This document shows, one piece after another, positions 54,846 to 63,446 of a DNA stretch of 64,000 nt. How positions within the stretch are numbered: position 1 is the stretch's first letter; each line of letters begins with the position of its first letter. Origin of the DNA: Nocardioides sp. zg-DK7169 (GTDB lineage Bacteria > Actinomycetota > Actinomycetes > Propionibacteriales > Nocardioidaceae). Under the pieces are notes generated by a model. The model was not told where the DNA came from. It made no database searches and saw nothing but the letters and a program-made list of their open reading frames with translations. A program made the translations under genes and the position numbers. The stretch is taken from contig NZ_JABJRA010000005.1 in NCBI RefSeq assembly GCF_013155365.1, positions 186,001 to 250,000 on the forward strand. The letters are read 5' to 3'.

Positions 54846-56341
54846 TGGGAGTGCGGGGGCACCGGCGGGCGCTCACCCGCGCAGCGGCGCTGACGCTGAG
54901 CGGCGCACTGCTGCTCGCCGGCTGCACCGAGGCCGACGACGAGCCGTCGCAGCCCTCCGCCGCCCCGGCACCGCCGACTCCCTCCGCTCCCTCGACCCCG
55001 ACGACGCCCTCGCCGGGCGCGACCGGTCACGACCTCGCGCTGAGCCAGCCGGTGGAGGACTCGGTCTACCCCGACATGGGCGACCCCGGCGTCGACGCCC
55101 TGCACTACGACCTCACCCTCGACTGGGACCCGCGGGCCCGCACCCTGACCGGCCGCGAGGTGCTGACCTTCCGCGCGGCGGACACCGCCGAGACGGTGCG
55201 CCTGGACCTGGCGCCGGACCTCGAGGTGGAGCAGGTGCACGCCGGCGGCGCGAAGGTCGCGCACGAGCACACCGGCAAGGACCTCGTCGTGTCGCTGCCG
55301 GTCGAGCGCGACGAGCGGTACCGCCTGCGGATCGACTACGCCGGCACCCCGCGCCCCACCGAGGCCCCCTCCACCCGGCACGACATGGCCGCCCTCGGCT
55401 GGCACACCACCGCCGAGGGCGAGACCTGGACGATGCAGGAGCCGTACGGCGCGCACACCTGGTACGCCGTCAACGACCAGCCGTCCGACAAGGCGCTCTA
55501 CGACATCACCGTCACGGTGCCGTCCCCGTGGGTGGGCGTCGCGAACGGCGAGCTCACCTCGCGCACCGAGGCCGACGGCCTGACCCGGACGACCTGGCAC
55601 CTCGCCGAGCCGGCGTCGTCGTACCTCGTCACGCTCGCGACCGGCGAGCTGGAGATGACCGAGGCGACGTCGGCGAGCGGGGTGCCGCTGACCTACTGGA
55701 CCCCGGCCGACGAGCCGCGCTGGCTGCGCCGCGTCCAGCGCACCGGTGCAGCGCTGGACTGGCTGGAGGAGCGCCTGGGGCCCTACCCGTTCGACACCGC
55801 CGGCGTGGTGGTCGTGGACTCCGAGAGCGGCATGGAGACCCAGACCATGATCACGCTGGGCGACACCGCCTACACCACCTCGATGCCGGTGCTCGTCCAC
55901 GAGCTCGCCCACCACTGGTACGGCAACCAGGTCAGTCCCGCGGACTGGCGCGACGTGTGGATGAACGAGGGCATGGCGATGTACCTCCAAGGGGTCTGGG
56001 AGGCCGAGGCCGCGGGCATGCCGGTGGCAAGGCTGCTGGACACGTGGGCGGTGTGGGAGCCGCAGATGCGCGCGGCGGCGGGCCCGCCCGCCGCCTACGA
56101 CCCGCAGGCCTTCGGGGAGTCGAACATCTACTACGGACCGGCCCTGATGTGGCAGGAGGTGCGGGAGCTGGTCGGCGACGAGCCCTTCTGGGAGATGGTC
56201 CGCGCCTGGCCGGCCGAGCGCGACAACGCCGCCGCCACCCGGGAGGACTACCGGGCCTGGCTGGTCGAGCGGCTCGGCCCCGAGGTGGACCCCCTCCTCG
56301 ACGCCTGGCTGCTCGGCGAGGACTCGCCCCTGCTCGACTAG
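54845..56341 (+). CDS. M1-family metallopeptidase lipoprotein
   Basis: 498 residues from the ATG overlapping the sigma stop. Lipobox ALLLAGCTEADD, then a Ser/Pro/Thr linker. Saddle domain (DLTLDWDPRARTLTGREVLT) and the thermolysin-like domain with zinc motif HELAHHWYGN and the third ligand Glu in WMNEGMAMYL 18 residues later. The exopeptidase signature usually GxMEN reads GMETQ, so aminopeptidase specificity may differ. No C-terminal helical domain, hence shorter than classical M1 enzymes. Confidence 0.92.
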   Translation: MGVRGHRRALTRAAALTLSGALLLAGCTEADDEPSQPSAAPAPPTPSAPSTPTTPSPGATGHDLALSQPVEDSVYPDMGDPGVDALHYDLTLDWDPRARTLTGREVLTFRAADTAETVRLDLAPDLEVEQVHAGGAKVAHEHTGKDLVVSLPVERDERYRLRIDYAGTPRPTEAPSTRHDMAALGWHTTAEGETWTMQEPYGAHTWYAVNDQPSDKALYDITVTVPSPWVGVANGELTSRTEADGLTRTTWHLAEPASSYLVTLATGELEMTEATSASGVPLTYWTPADEPRWLRRVQRTGAALDWLEERLGPYPFDTAGVVVVDSESGMETQTMITLGDTAYTTSMPVLVHELAHHWYGNQVSPADWRDVWMNEGMAMYLQGVWEAEAAGMPVARLLDTWAVWEPQMRAAAGPPAAYDPQAFGESNIYYGPALMWQEVRELVGDEPFWEMVRAWPAERDNAAATREDYRAWLVERLGPEVDPLLDAWLLGEDSPLLD

Positions 56342-56379
56342 GCGTTGCGCGTCGGCCCCGGACCCGGCACCGTGCGGTC

Positions 56380-57357
56380 ATGGACGTCCTCGTGCTCGGC
56401 GGCACCCGGTTCGTCTCGCGCGCGGTCGCGCAGGAGGCCGTGGAGCGGGGGCACCGGGTCACCTGCGCCAACCGCGGGCTCTCCGGGACCGTCCCCGCCG
56501 GGGCCCGGCACCTGGTGCTCGACCGCGACCGGCCGCTGCCCGACCTCGGCAGCCCGGACGCGGTCGTCGACGTGGCCCGCCAGCCCTCCTGGGTGCGCCG
56601 CAGCGTCGCCGCGCTGCCGCATGCGCACCAGGTCTTCGTCTCCTCGATCAGCGCGTACGCCGACGAGACCACCCCGCACGGCACCCCGGAGACCCTGCCG
56701 CTGCACGAGCCGCGCTTCGACGACGTCGACCTGAGCGCCGACGCCGAGGCCTACGGACCGCTCAAGGTGGCCTGCGAGCAGCTGGTCCGCGACGGCGCCG
56801 CCTCCTGGACGATCCTGCGTCCCGGCCTGGTCGTGGGGCCCGGCGACCCGACCGGACGCTTCAGCTACTGGCCGGCGCGGCTGGCCGCGACGCCCACCCG
56901 CCCCGAGGTGCTCGCCCCGGGCACCCCTGAGGACCCGGTGCAGGTCATCGACGTGCGCGACCTGGCCCGGTGGATCGTGCGGTGCGCGGAGGAGCGGGTG
57001 GGCGGGGTGTACGACGCGGTCGGCCCGGCGGTGCCGCTGGGCGTGCTGCTGGGCGAGGTCGCCGCCGGCTGCGGGGTCCCCGACCCCCTGCTCACCTGGG
57101 TCGACCAGGGATCCCTCGAGCGGGTCGGGGTCAGCCCCTGGGCCGGGCCGCACTCGCTGCCGCTGTGGCTGCCGCGCCCGGCGTACGACGGGATGATGAC
57201 CCACGACGCCGCGCCCGCCCTGGCGGCCGGGCTCGTCCTGCGACCGCTCGCGGAGATCGGCCTCGACACGCTCACCTGGCTGCGCGCGACCCCGGACGCC
57301 GTGACCACCGGGCTCACCGCCGAGGAGGAGGCGGGCGTGCTGCGCCTCACCCGGTGA
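56380..57357 (+). CDS. NAD-dependent epimerase/dehydratase family protein
   Basis: 325 residues from ATG 56380. Rossmann start MDVLVLGGTRFVSRAVAQEA, then HQVFVSSISAYADET, the YGPLKVACEQL block with YxxxK, and ILRPGLVVGPGDP. Extended-SDR of the isoflavone-reductase/epimerase-like kind common next to carbohydrate or stress genes. The cofactor loop is GGTRFVS rather than GGxGxxG. Substrate unknown. Confidence 0.88.
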   Translation: MDVLVLGGTRFVSRAVAQEAVERGHRVTCANRGLSGTVPAGARHLVLDRDRPLPDLGSPDAVVDVARQPSWVRRSVAALPHAHQVFVSSISAYADETTPHGTPETLPLHEPRFDDVDLSADAEAYGPLKVACEQLVRDGAASWTILRPGLVVGPGDPTGRFSYWPARLAATPTRPEVLAPGTPEDPVQVIDVRDLARWIVRCAEERVGGVYDAVGPAVPLGVLLGEVAAGCGVPDPLLTWVDQGSLERVGVSPWAGPHSLPLWLPRPAYDGMMTHDAAPALAAGLVLRPLAEIGLDTLTWLRATPDAVTTGLTAEEEAGVLRLTR

Positions 57358-57451
57358 GCTGCGCCGAAACGCCCCGCACCGGGCGGCACCTGGGGGACGA
57401 TGCCTCGTCGCCGCACTCCCCCCGCACGCGGCCCATCCCGAAGGACCCGCC

Positions 57452-58036
57452 ATGAGCGTCCTGCGCCGTATCGGCACCGCCGTCGCCCTGCTGTGCTCGC
57501 TGGCCGCCACGGCGCTGGCCGTGGTGCTGGTGGTGGTCCCGGTGCTCAGCGGCTCGGTCCCGCTGACCGTGCTCACCGGGTCGATGGCCCCGGTCCACGA
57601 CCCCGGCGACATCGTCGTCGTCCGTCCCGCTGCCGCCGAGGACCTGCGGGTCGGCGACGTGATCACCTTCGAGGCCGTCGAGGGAGAACCGAGGCTCATC
57701 ACCCACCGGATCGCCGCCCTGGTCGGCGCCGGCGGCCGGCCGGCCTTCCTCACCCGCGGCGACGCCAACCCCGTCGCCGACCCCGAGCCCGTGCTGGCCG
57801 AGCAGGTCCGCGGGCGGGTCTGGTACGCCGTACCGCAGGTGGGCCGCCTCGGCGGCGCCCTCGGCCCGCACCGCGACCTGCTGCTCGTGGGCGCCGGCGC
57901 GCTGCTGCTGGGCGCCGTGCTGCTCGACCTGTGGATCGCGGCACGGCGGCGCAGGACGACGCCAGCACGAGATGACGATGCGGCGGCCCCCACGTCGTCA
58001 GCCACTGCCCACGGCACGGTCGCGCTGGTGCCCTAG
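57452..58036 (+). CDS. Signal peptidase I, SipW / ER type
   Basis: 194 residues. N-terminal helix (ALLCSLAATALAVVLVVVPV), catalytic Ser44 in LTGSMAPVHDPGDIVVVRP, then His85 in LITHRIAAL in place of the lysine of bacterial SPase I, and the TRGDANPVADPEPV block. The Ser/His form is the archaeal/ER-type S26B used by SipW to process camelysin/TasA-type proteins. A second helix (LLLVGAGALLLGAVLLDLWI) ends it. No TasA-like or camelysin substrate is adjacent. Confidence 0.9.
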   Translation: MSVLRRIGTAVALLCSLAATALAVVLVVVPVLSGSVPLTVLTGSMAPVHDPGDIVVVRPAAAEDLRVGDVITFEAVEGEPRLITHRIAALVGAGGRPAFLTRGDANPVADPEPVLAEQVRGRVWYAVPQVGRLGGALGPHRDLLLVGAGALLLGAVLLDLWIAARRRRTTPARDDDAAAPTSSATAHGTVALVP

Positions 58037-58046
58037 CGTTCGAGGG

Positions 58047-59516
58047 GTGACCCGCCTCAACGCCACCCAGCTCCTCGACCTGGTCCTCGACGAGGGCTCC
58101 TGGACCTCCTGGGACACCCCGCCCGAGCGCAGGGAGATCAGCGAGAAGTACGCCGCCGAGCTCGCCGCAGCCGCCGAGAAGAGCGGGGTGGACGAGTCGG
58201 TGCTGACCGGCGAGGGGCTGATGAAGGGCCGCCGGGTCGCGGTCGTGATGGGCGAGTTCTCCTTCCTCGCCGGCTCCATCGGGCGCGCCGCCGCCGACCG
58301 GCTGGTCACCGCGGTCGAGCGCGCCACCCGCGAGGGCCTGCCGCTGCTGGCCGGCCCGGTGAGCGGCGGCACCCGGATGCAGGAGGGCACCCCCGCCTTC
58401 GTGCAGATGGCCCGCATCGCCCAGGCCGTCGCCGCACACAAGGCGGCCGGCCTGCCCTACCTGGTCTACCTGCGCCACCCCACCACCGGCGGGGTGATGG
58501 CCTCGTGGGGCTCGCAGGGCCACGTGACCGTCGGCGAGCCGGGCGCGCTGCTCGGCTTCCTGGGCCCGCGGGTCTACGAGGCGCTCTACGGCAAGCCGTT
58601 CCCCGAGGGCGTGCAGACCGCCGAGAACCTCTACGCCCGCGGGATCATCGACGCCGTCGTGGCCCCCGAGGACATCGCCGACATCCTCGACCGCGCGCTG
58701 CGGATCCTGCTCGCGCCGCGGCACGGGATCGAGCCGGTCGCGCCGGTCATCGACGAGCCGGTGCCGGACGTCGAGACCTGGGACGCCGTCACCCGGTCGC
58801 GGCGCCCCGACCGCCCCGGCGTGCGCCGGCTGCTGCGCTACGCCGCCTCCGACGTCGTCCCCCTCAACGGCACCGGGCAGGGCGAGCAGGACCCGGGGCT
58901 GTTCATCGCGCTGGTGAGCTTCGGCAAGGCGCCGTGCGTGTTCCTGGGCCAGGACCGGCGCGGGCAGCGCGACCGGCCGATGGGCCCGGAGGCGCTGCGC
59001 GAGGCGCGGCGCGGGATGCGGCTGGCCTCCGAGCTGGGGCTCCCGCTGGTGACCGTCATCGACACCCAGGGCGCCGCACTGTCGCCCGAGGCCGAGAACG
59101 GCGGGCTCGCCGGCGAGATCGCGCGCTGCCTGGCCGACCTGGTCACCCTCGACGCGCCGACCCTGTGCCTGATGCTGGGCGAGGGCAACGGCGGCGGCGC
59201 GCTGGCGATGCTGCCGGCGGACCGGGTGGTGGCCGCCCAGCACGCCTGGCTCTCGCCGTTGCCGCCGGAGGGCGCCAGCGCGATCGTGTACCGCGACACC
59301 GAGCACGCCCCGGAGATGGCCCGCGCCCAGCGGGTGCGGGCGCTGGACCTGGCCGCGCTCGGGATCGTGGACCGGGTGGTCGTGGAGAAGCCGGACGCCG
59401 CCGACGAGCCCGAGGAGTTCTGCCGCCGGGTCGGCGCCGTCCTCGAGCACGAGCTCGCGGTGCTGCTCGAGACCGGGCCGAGCGCGCCGGCCGACCGGGT
59501 GCGGCGCTACGCATGA
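58047..59516 (+). CDS. Acyl-CoA carboxylase carboxyltransferase-type protein (AccD-AccA in one chain)
   Basis: 489 residues, GTG with GAGGG overlapping. N-terminal half resembles AccD (VAVVMGEFSFLAGSIGRAAA, GGTRMQEGTPAFVQMAR, TGGVMASWGSQGHVTVGEPG, LGFLGPRVYEAL), C-terminal half AccA (VTVIDTQGAALSPEAENGGL, EGNGGGALAMLPADRVVA, LSPLPPEGASAIVYRD). Together they form the crotonase-fold dimer that transfers carboxyl from biotin to an acyl-CoA. No biotin carboxylase or BCCP gene is near, so partners are elsewhere or it acts on another acyl-CoA. Confidence 0.88.
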   Translation: MTRLNATQLLDLVLDEGSWTSWDTPPERREISEKYAAELAAAAEKSGVDESVLTGEGLMKGRRVAVVMGEFSFLAGSIGRAAADRLVTAVERATREGLPLLAGPVSGGTRMQEGTPAFVQMARIAQAVAAHKAAGLPYLVYLRHPTTGGVMASWGSQGHVTVGEPGALLGFLGPRVYEALYGKPFPEGVQTAENLYARGIIDAVVAPEDIADILDRALRILLAPRHGIEPVAPVIDEPVPDVETWDAVTRSRRPDRPGVRRLLRYAASDVVPLNGTGQGEQDPGLFIALVSFGKAPCVFLGQDRRGQRDRPMGPEALREARRGMRLASELGLPLVTVIDTQGAALSPEAENGGLAGEIARCLADLVTLDAPTLCLMLGEGNGGGALAMLPADRVVAAQHAWLSPLPPEGASAIVYRDTEHAPEMARAQRVRALDLAALGIVDRVVVEKPDAADEPEEFCRRVGAVLEHELAVLLETGPSAPADRVRRYA

Positions 59517-59536
59517 ACTAGAACGCGTTACAGTTC
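59515..59536 (+). promoter_or_regulatory. KstR-type operator
   Basis: A 22-bp palindrome with outer arms GAACT/AGTTC and core AACGCGTT. Bases 59519-59532 (TAGAACGCGTTACA) match the KstR consensus TNNAACNNGTTNNA at every fixed position. A -10-like TACAGT (59529-59534) overlaps it, and the ATG is 7 bp further, so repression of a leaderless promoter is expected. Confidence 0.75.
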
Positions 59537-59541
59537 CGGCC

Positions 59542-60414
59542 ATGACTCCCCTCACCAGGACGTACGTCGTGACCGGCGCGGCCTCCGGGATCGGGGCCGC
59601 CACCACCACGCTCCTGCGCGAGCAGGGCCACCGGGTGATCGGGGTGGACCGCCACGAGGCCGAGGTGGTCGCGGACCTGTCCACCCCGACCGGGCGCGAC
59701 GCCGCGGTGCGCGCGGTCCGCGAGGCCACCGACGTCCTGCACGGGGTGGTGCCGTGCGCCGGCATCGCCGGGATCAGCGGCGTGGACAGCCGGCTGCTGG
59801 TGTCGGTCAACTACTTCGGCGCCGTCGACCTGGTCACCGGGCTGCGCGACCTGCTGGTCGCGGGCTCGACCCCGGACAGCCTCTCCTCGGTGGTGCTGCT
59901 CGCCTCCAACTCCGTCACCTGCCAGCCCGCCTGGCCCGCCGCGCTGGCGCGTGCCTGCCTGGCCGGCGACGAGACGGCCGCGCGCGAGGCCGCGGGCGGG
60001 GTCTCCGCGGTGTTCGCCTACCCCGCGAGCAAGGCCGCACTCGCCTGGTGGGCGCGCGAGCAGGTGAAGGACTGGACCCGCGCCGGCATCCGGCTCAACG
60101 CCATCGCGCCGGGGCTGATCGCCACCCCGATGACCGAGGAGGTGCGGCGCGACCCGGTCTTCGGGCGCTACGCCGACACCTACCCCACCGCCCTCCAGCG
60201 CCCCGGCCGGCCCGAGGAGGTCGCGGCGCTCATCGGGTTCCTGCTCTCCGACGCCGCCAGCCTGCTGGTCGGCTCGGTGGTCACCGTCGACGGCGGCACC
60301 GACGCCCTGAAGAACCCCCGCCGTCCCCGCGGCACCGCCACCGGCCGGCTCGCCAGCGCCACGGCCAGCCGCCTCGCCCTGGGCGCGGCCCGCCTGAGCC
60401 GCCGGCGTACCTGA
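59542..60414 (+). CDS. SDR oxidoreductase, 3-alpha-hydroxysteroid-dehydrogenase-like
   Basis: 290 residues from ATG 59542. TGAASGIGAATT cofactor loop, GVDRHEAEVVADLST binding the cofactor diol, CAGIAG in place of NNAG, Ser in LLASNSVTCQ, YPASKAAL active site, and an insert before it (ARACLAGDETAAREAA) typical of 3-alpha-HSD-like SDRs. C-terminal 30 residues are a basic tail. The KstR-type operator in its promoter supports a role in sterol or steroid-like breakdown. No other sterol genes are near. Confidence 0.88.
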   Translation: MTPLTRTYVVTGAASGIGAATTTLLREQGHRVIGVDRHEAEVVADLSTPTGRDAAVRAVREATDVLHGVVPCAGIAGISGVDSRLLVSVNYFGAVDLVTGLRDLLVAGSTPDSLSSVVLLASNSVTCQPAWPAALARACLAGDETAAREAAGGVSAVFAYPASKAALAWWAREQVKDWTRAGIRLNAIAPGLIATPMTEEVRRDPVFGRYADTYPTALQRPGRPEEVAALIGFLLSDAASLLVGSVVTVDGGTDALKNPRRPRGTATGRLASATASRLALGAARLSRRRT

Positions 60415-60451
60415 GCGGGCGGCGGTGGGCCCGGCTCGGCACAATGAGGCC

Positions 60452-60952
60452 GTGACCGCTCCCCTGCTGCGCCCGATCGAGCCCCGCGACGTACCTGCCG
60501 TCCTCGCGCTCAACCAGGCCGACGTCGACGTCCTCTCGCCCCTGGACGCCGACCGGCTCGCGACGATCCAGGGGTGGGCGCACCGCGCCGACGTGGTCGA
60601 GGTGGACGACGGCGAGGGCCCGCAGGTGGCGGGCTTCGTGATCGTCTTCGACGGCGGCTCGGCGTACGACGCGGAGAACTACGCCTGGTTCACCGAGCGG
60701 TACGGCGAGGAGCTGCACTACCTCGACCGGATCGTGTTCGCGCCGCGGTTCCGCCGCCGCGGGCTGGGCGGGTTCGTCTACGACGTGGTCGAGCGCGACG
60801 CCGCGGCGCGCGGACGGCTGACCCTCGAGGTCAACGCCCGCCCCGCCAACGAACCGTCGCTGGCCTTCCACGCCAAGCGCGGCTTCGTGGAGGTCGGGCA
60901 GCGCACCTACACCGACGGCACGCTGGTCTCGATGATGGCCAAGGAGCTCTGA
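60452..60952 (+). CDS. GNAT family N-acetyltransferase
   Basis: 166 residues from GTG 60452. Acetyl-CoA loop RRRGLGGFVYDVVERD after strand LDRIVFAPRF, and LAFHAKRGFVEVGQRTY near the C-terminus. Substrate unknown. Likely follows the SDR gene with a 37-bp gap. Confidence 0.9.
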   Translation: MTAPLLRPIEPRDVPAVLALNQADVDVLSPLDADRLATIQGWAHRADVVEVDDGEGPQVAGFVIVFDGGSAYDAENYAWFTERYGEELHYLDRIVFAPRFRRRGLGGFVYDVVERDAAARGRLTLEVNARPANEPSLAFHAKRGFVEVGQRTYTDGTLVSMMAKEL

Positions 60953-60961
60953 GCCGGGCCG

Positions 60962-61972
60962 TCACCAGCGGTTGCGCGCCTCCTCGGCCCAGCCGACCAG
61001 GCCGTCGAGGTCGACGCGCTCGCCGTCGTCGGTGCTCGCCCAGCCGGTGAAGTGGCCGAAGCACTGGTGGGTCTCCCCGGCGAGGACCACCAGGCTGGTG
61101 CGCGCCACCCGCTCGTGGAAGGGGTGGAACTGCGCGGCCACCCGCTCACCGCGGATCTCCCACGGCCGCAGCCAGTCGGTGCGGTCGTAGGTCCAGCTCA
61201 GCTCCTCGCCGATCTTGTGCAGGTCCCCGTCGACGAGCAGCGCGTTCTCGGTCAGCGGCGTGCCCGCGGTCCAGCGCCCGCCGAGCTGGATGGCGCGGCC
61301 CGCCCCGCTGCCGGCCGCCCAGTTCCACGTCATCGAGTACGGCCAGCGGCCCCGCCCGTGGTCGAGCACCGCCCACGCGTCCCCCGCCGCGCCGCCCACG
61401 TCGTACGTCGTGCCGCGGGCGGTGATGGTGCCGACGACCGGGCGGGCGAGGTCCTTCACGGTGTACTGGAACTTGCGCCGGCTCCACGGCACCACCACGG
61501 CGAGGCTGTCCTGCCCCGGCACGACGGCGACCTCGAGGTCGACCGAGACGTCCGGCCCGGCGGCCTGGAGGCGGGTGGCGTGCTCGGCCTGGTCGAAGCT
61601 GAACGACGTGCGCGGCCCGCGCGCGCTCACCGGGCCGAGCCCGGCGCGGTCGGGCAGCACCACGCCGCGCGCCAGCGGCACCACGTCGTCGTACGTCGTC
61701 TCCGCGCCGCTCGCCCGGTCCAGCAGGTAGAGGCCCAGCACGCCCGCGTAGTCGAGGGAGGAGACCACCAGGCCGACCACGTGGGTCGGGGTGACGACGC
61801 CCCAGTACTCCCAGCGCTTGGTGCGCCCCCACCAGCCCGGCCCGCGGCGCAGGTTGGCGCGGTGCAGCGGCGTCCGGCTCCACCCGACGGCCCCGGGGTC
61901 GAGCCGCCCGTCGGGCAGGCACAGGTCGACGGGGCTGGTGATCTCGGGCTCCGGCACGCGCCGCGATGTCAC
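60962..61972 (-). CDS. DUF2804 domain-containing protein
   Basis: 336 residues. Blocks WGRTKRWEYWGVVTPTHVVG, YAGVLGLYLLDR, WSRRKFQYTVKDLARPVVG and WNWAAGSGAGRAIQLGGRWT match the DUF2804 family of uncharacterised beta-rich proteins. No signal peptide. It starts 15 bp after the E2 gene stop and could be read through from that operon. Confidence 0.87.
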   Translation of the reverse strand: MTSRRVPEPEITSPVDLCLPDGRLDPGAVGWSRTPLHRANLRRGPGWWGRTKRWEYWGVVTPTHVVGLVVSSLDYAGVLGLYLLDRASGAETTYDDVVPLARGVVLPDRAGLGPVSARGPRTSFSFDQAEHATRLQAAGPDVSVDLEVAVVPGQDSLAVVVPWSRRKFQYTVKDLARPVVGTITARGTTYDVGGAAGDAWAVLDHGRGRWPYSMTWNWAAGSGAGRAIQLGGRWTAGTPLTENALLVDGDLHKIGEELSWTYDRTDWLRPWEIRGERVAAQFHPFHERVARTSLVVLAGETHQCFGHFTGWASTDDGERVDLDGLVGWAEEARNRW

Positions 61973-61987
61973 GCTGGCGGGCGCGGC

Positions 61988-63421
61988 TCAGAACAGCAGC
62001 GCGCTGGCGGGGTCCTCCAGGATCCCCGCGACATCGGCGAGGAAGCGGGAGCCGAGCGCCCCGTCGATGTGGCGGTGGTCGAAGGAGAGCGCGAGCGTGG
62101 TGACGTCGCGGACGCACAGCTCGCCGTGCTCGTCGACCCACGGGCGCTTGTTGATCGCGCCGAGGGCGAGGATGGCCGACTCCCCGGGGTTGATCAGCGG
62201 CGTGCCCGCGTCGACGCCGAAGACGCCGACGTTGGTGATCGTGAAGGTGCCGCCGCTCATCTGCGCCGGCTGGGTGCGTCCCTCCCGCGCGGTGGCGGTG
62301 AGCTCGGCCAGCTCCTCGGCGAGCTCGCGCAGCGACAGCGCGTCGGCGTCCTTGATGTTCGGCACCACCAGCCCTCGCGGCGTGGCCGCCGCGATGCCGA
62401 GGTTCACGTGGCCCCGGACGACGATCTCCTGGGCCGCCTCGTCCCACCACGCGTTCACCTGCGGGGTGCGCCGCATCGCCAGCACCACCGCGCGGGCTAG
62501 CACGAGCAGCGGCGAGACCTTGACGCCCTGCAGCTCGCGGCGGGCGGACAACCGCCCGACCAGCTCCATGGTGCGGGTGACGTCGACGGTGATCCACTCG
62601 GTGACGTGGGGGATCGTGAAGGCCGACTCCACCATCGCCTTGCCCATCATCTTGCGCACGCCCTTGATCGGCTCGCGGGTCTCGCGGGCCCCGGCCAGCG
62701 GGTGCACACCGGGCGCACCGGCGCCGCGGTCCTCGTAGCTCTCCGGCATCCGGTTCCCGGCGGCGGCCTCCTCGACGTCCGCGCGGCTGATCGTGCCGTG
62801 CGGGCCGGTCGGCGTGAGGTCGGCGAGGTCGACCCCGAGGTCCTTGGCCAGCTTGCGCACCGGCGGCTTGGCCAGCGCCCGCACCCGCTCGACGGGCACC
62901 CGCGCGGCGGTGGCGGGCACCGCCGGCTCGTCGACCTCGATGACGTCCTGGGACTGGGCCCCGCCGGGAGAGAAGGCGCCCTGCACCTGCATCTGGGTCG
63001 CGGCGCCGGCGAGCGTGGACGGCGAGGCCGACCCGCGGCGCGGCCGGCGCATCGGACCGCGGTCGGCCTTGTTGCGCCCGACCAGGCTCTCGCCCTCCCC
63101 GCCGCCGCTCGCCGCGGGGTTGGACAGGTCGATCTCCATGCGGGCCTCGACGACCGGCGCGGAGCTCGGAGCCGCGGGTGCGGCCGCCGGCTCCCCGATC
63201 GCGATGATCGGCGTCCCGACCTCGACGGTCTCGCCGACCTCGACGAGCAGCGCGCTCACCACCCCGGCGTACGGCGAGGGGAGCTCGACCAGCGACTTCG
63301 CGGTCTCGATCTCCACGACCACGTCGTTGATGGCCACCGTGTCGCCGACCGCGACCTTCCAGGCCACGATCTCGGCCTCGGTGAGCCCCTCGCCGACGTC
63401 GGGCAGCTTGTACTCGGGCAT
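61988..63421 (-). CDS. bkdC: 2-oxoacid dehydrogenase E2 (branched-chain type)
   Basis: 477 residues. One lipoyl domain with Lys42 in VEIETAKSLVEL, a Ser/Ala-rich linker, E3-binding domain (VRALAKPPVRKLAKDLGVDL), and catalytic acyltransferase with His449 and Asp453 in DHRHIDGALG. It follows the E1-beta gene by 25 bp, the bkdA-bkdB-bkdC order of actinobacterial branched-chain 2-oxoacid dehydrogenase. The linker segment 110-150 (GGGEGESLVGRNKADRGP) is longer than usual. The complex makes branched acyl-CoA primers from valine, leucine and isoleucine. Confidence 0.9.
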   Translation of the reverse strand: MPEYKLPDVGEGLTEAEIVAWKVAVGDTVAINDVVVEIETAKSLVELPSPYAGVVSALLVEVGETVEVGTPIIAIGEPAAAPAAPSSAPVVEARMEIDLSNPAASGGGEGESLVGRNKADRGPMRRPRRGSASPSTLAGAATQMQVQGAFSPGGAQSQDVIEVDEPAVPATAARVPVERVRALAKPPVRKLAKDLGVDLADLTPTGPHGTISRADVEEAAAGNRMPESYEDRGAGAPGVHPLAGARETREPIKGVRKMMGKAMVESAFTIPHVTEWITVDVTRTMELVGRLSARRELQGVKVSPLLVLARAVVLAMRRTPQVNAWWDEAAQEIVVRGHVNLGIAAATPRGLVVPNIKDADALSLRELAEELAELTATAREGRTQPAQMSGGTFTITNVGVFGVDAGTPLINPGESAILALGAINKRPWVDEHGELCVRDVTTLALSFDHRHIDGALGSRFLADVAGILEDPASALLF

Positions 63422-63446
63422 CCGGGTCCTCTCGGTGACGTGCGGG

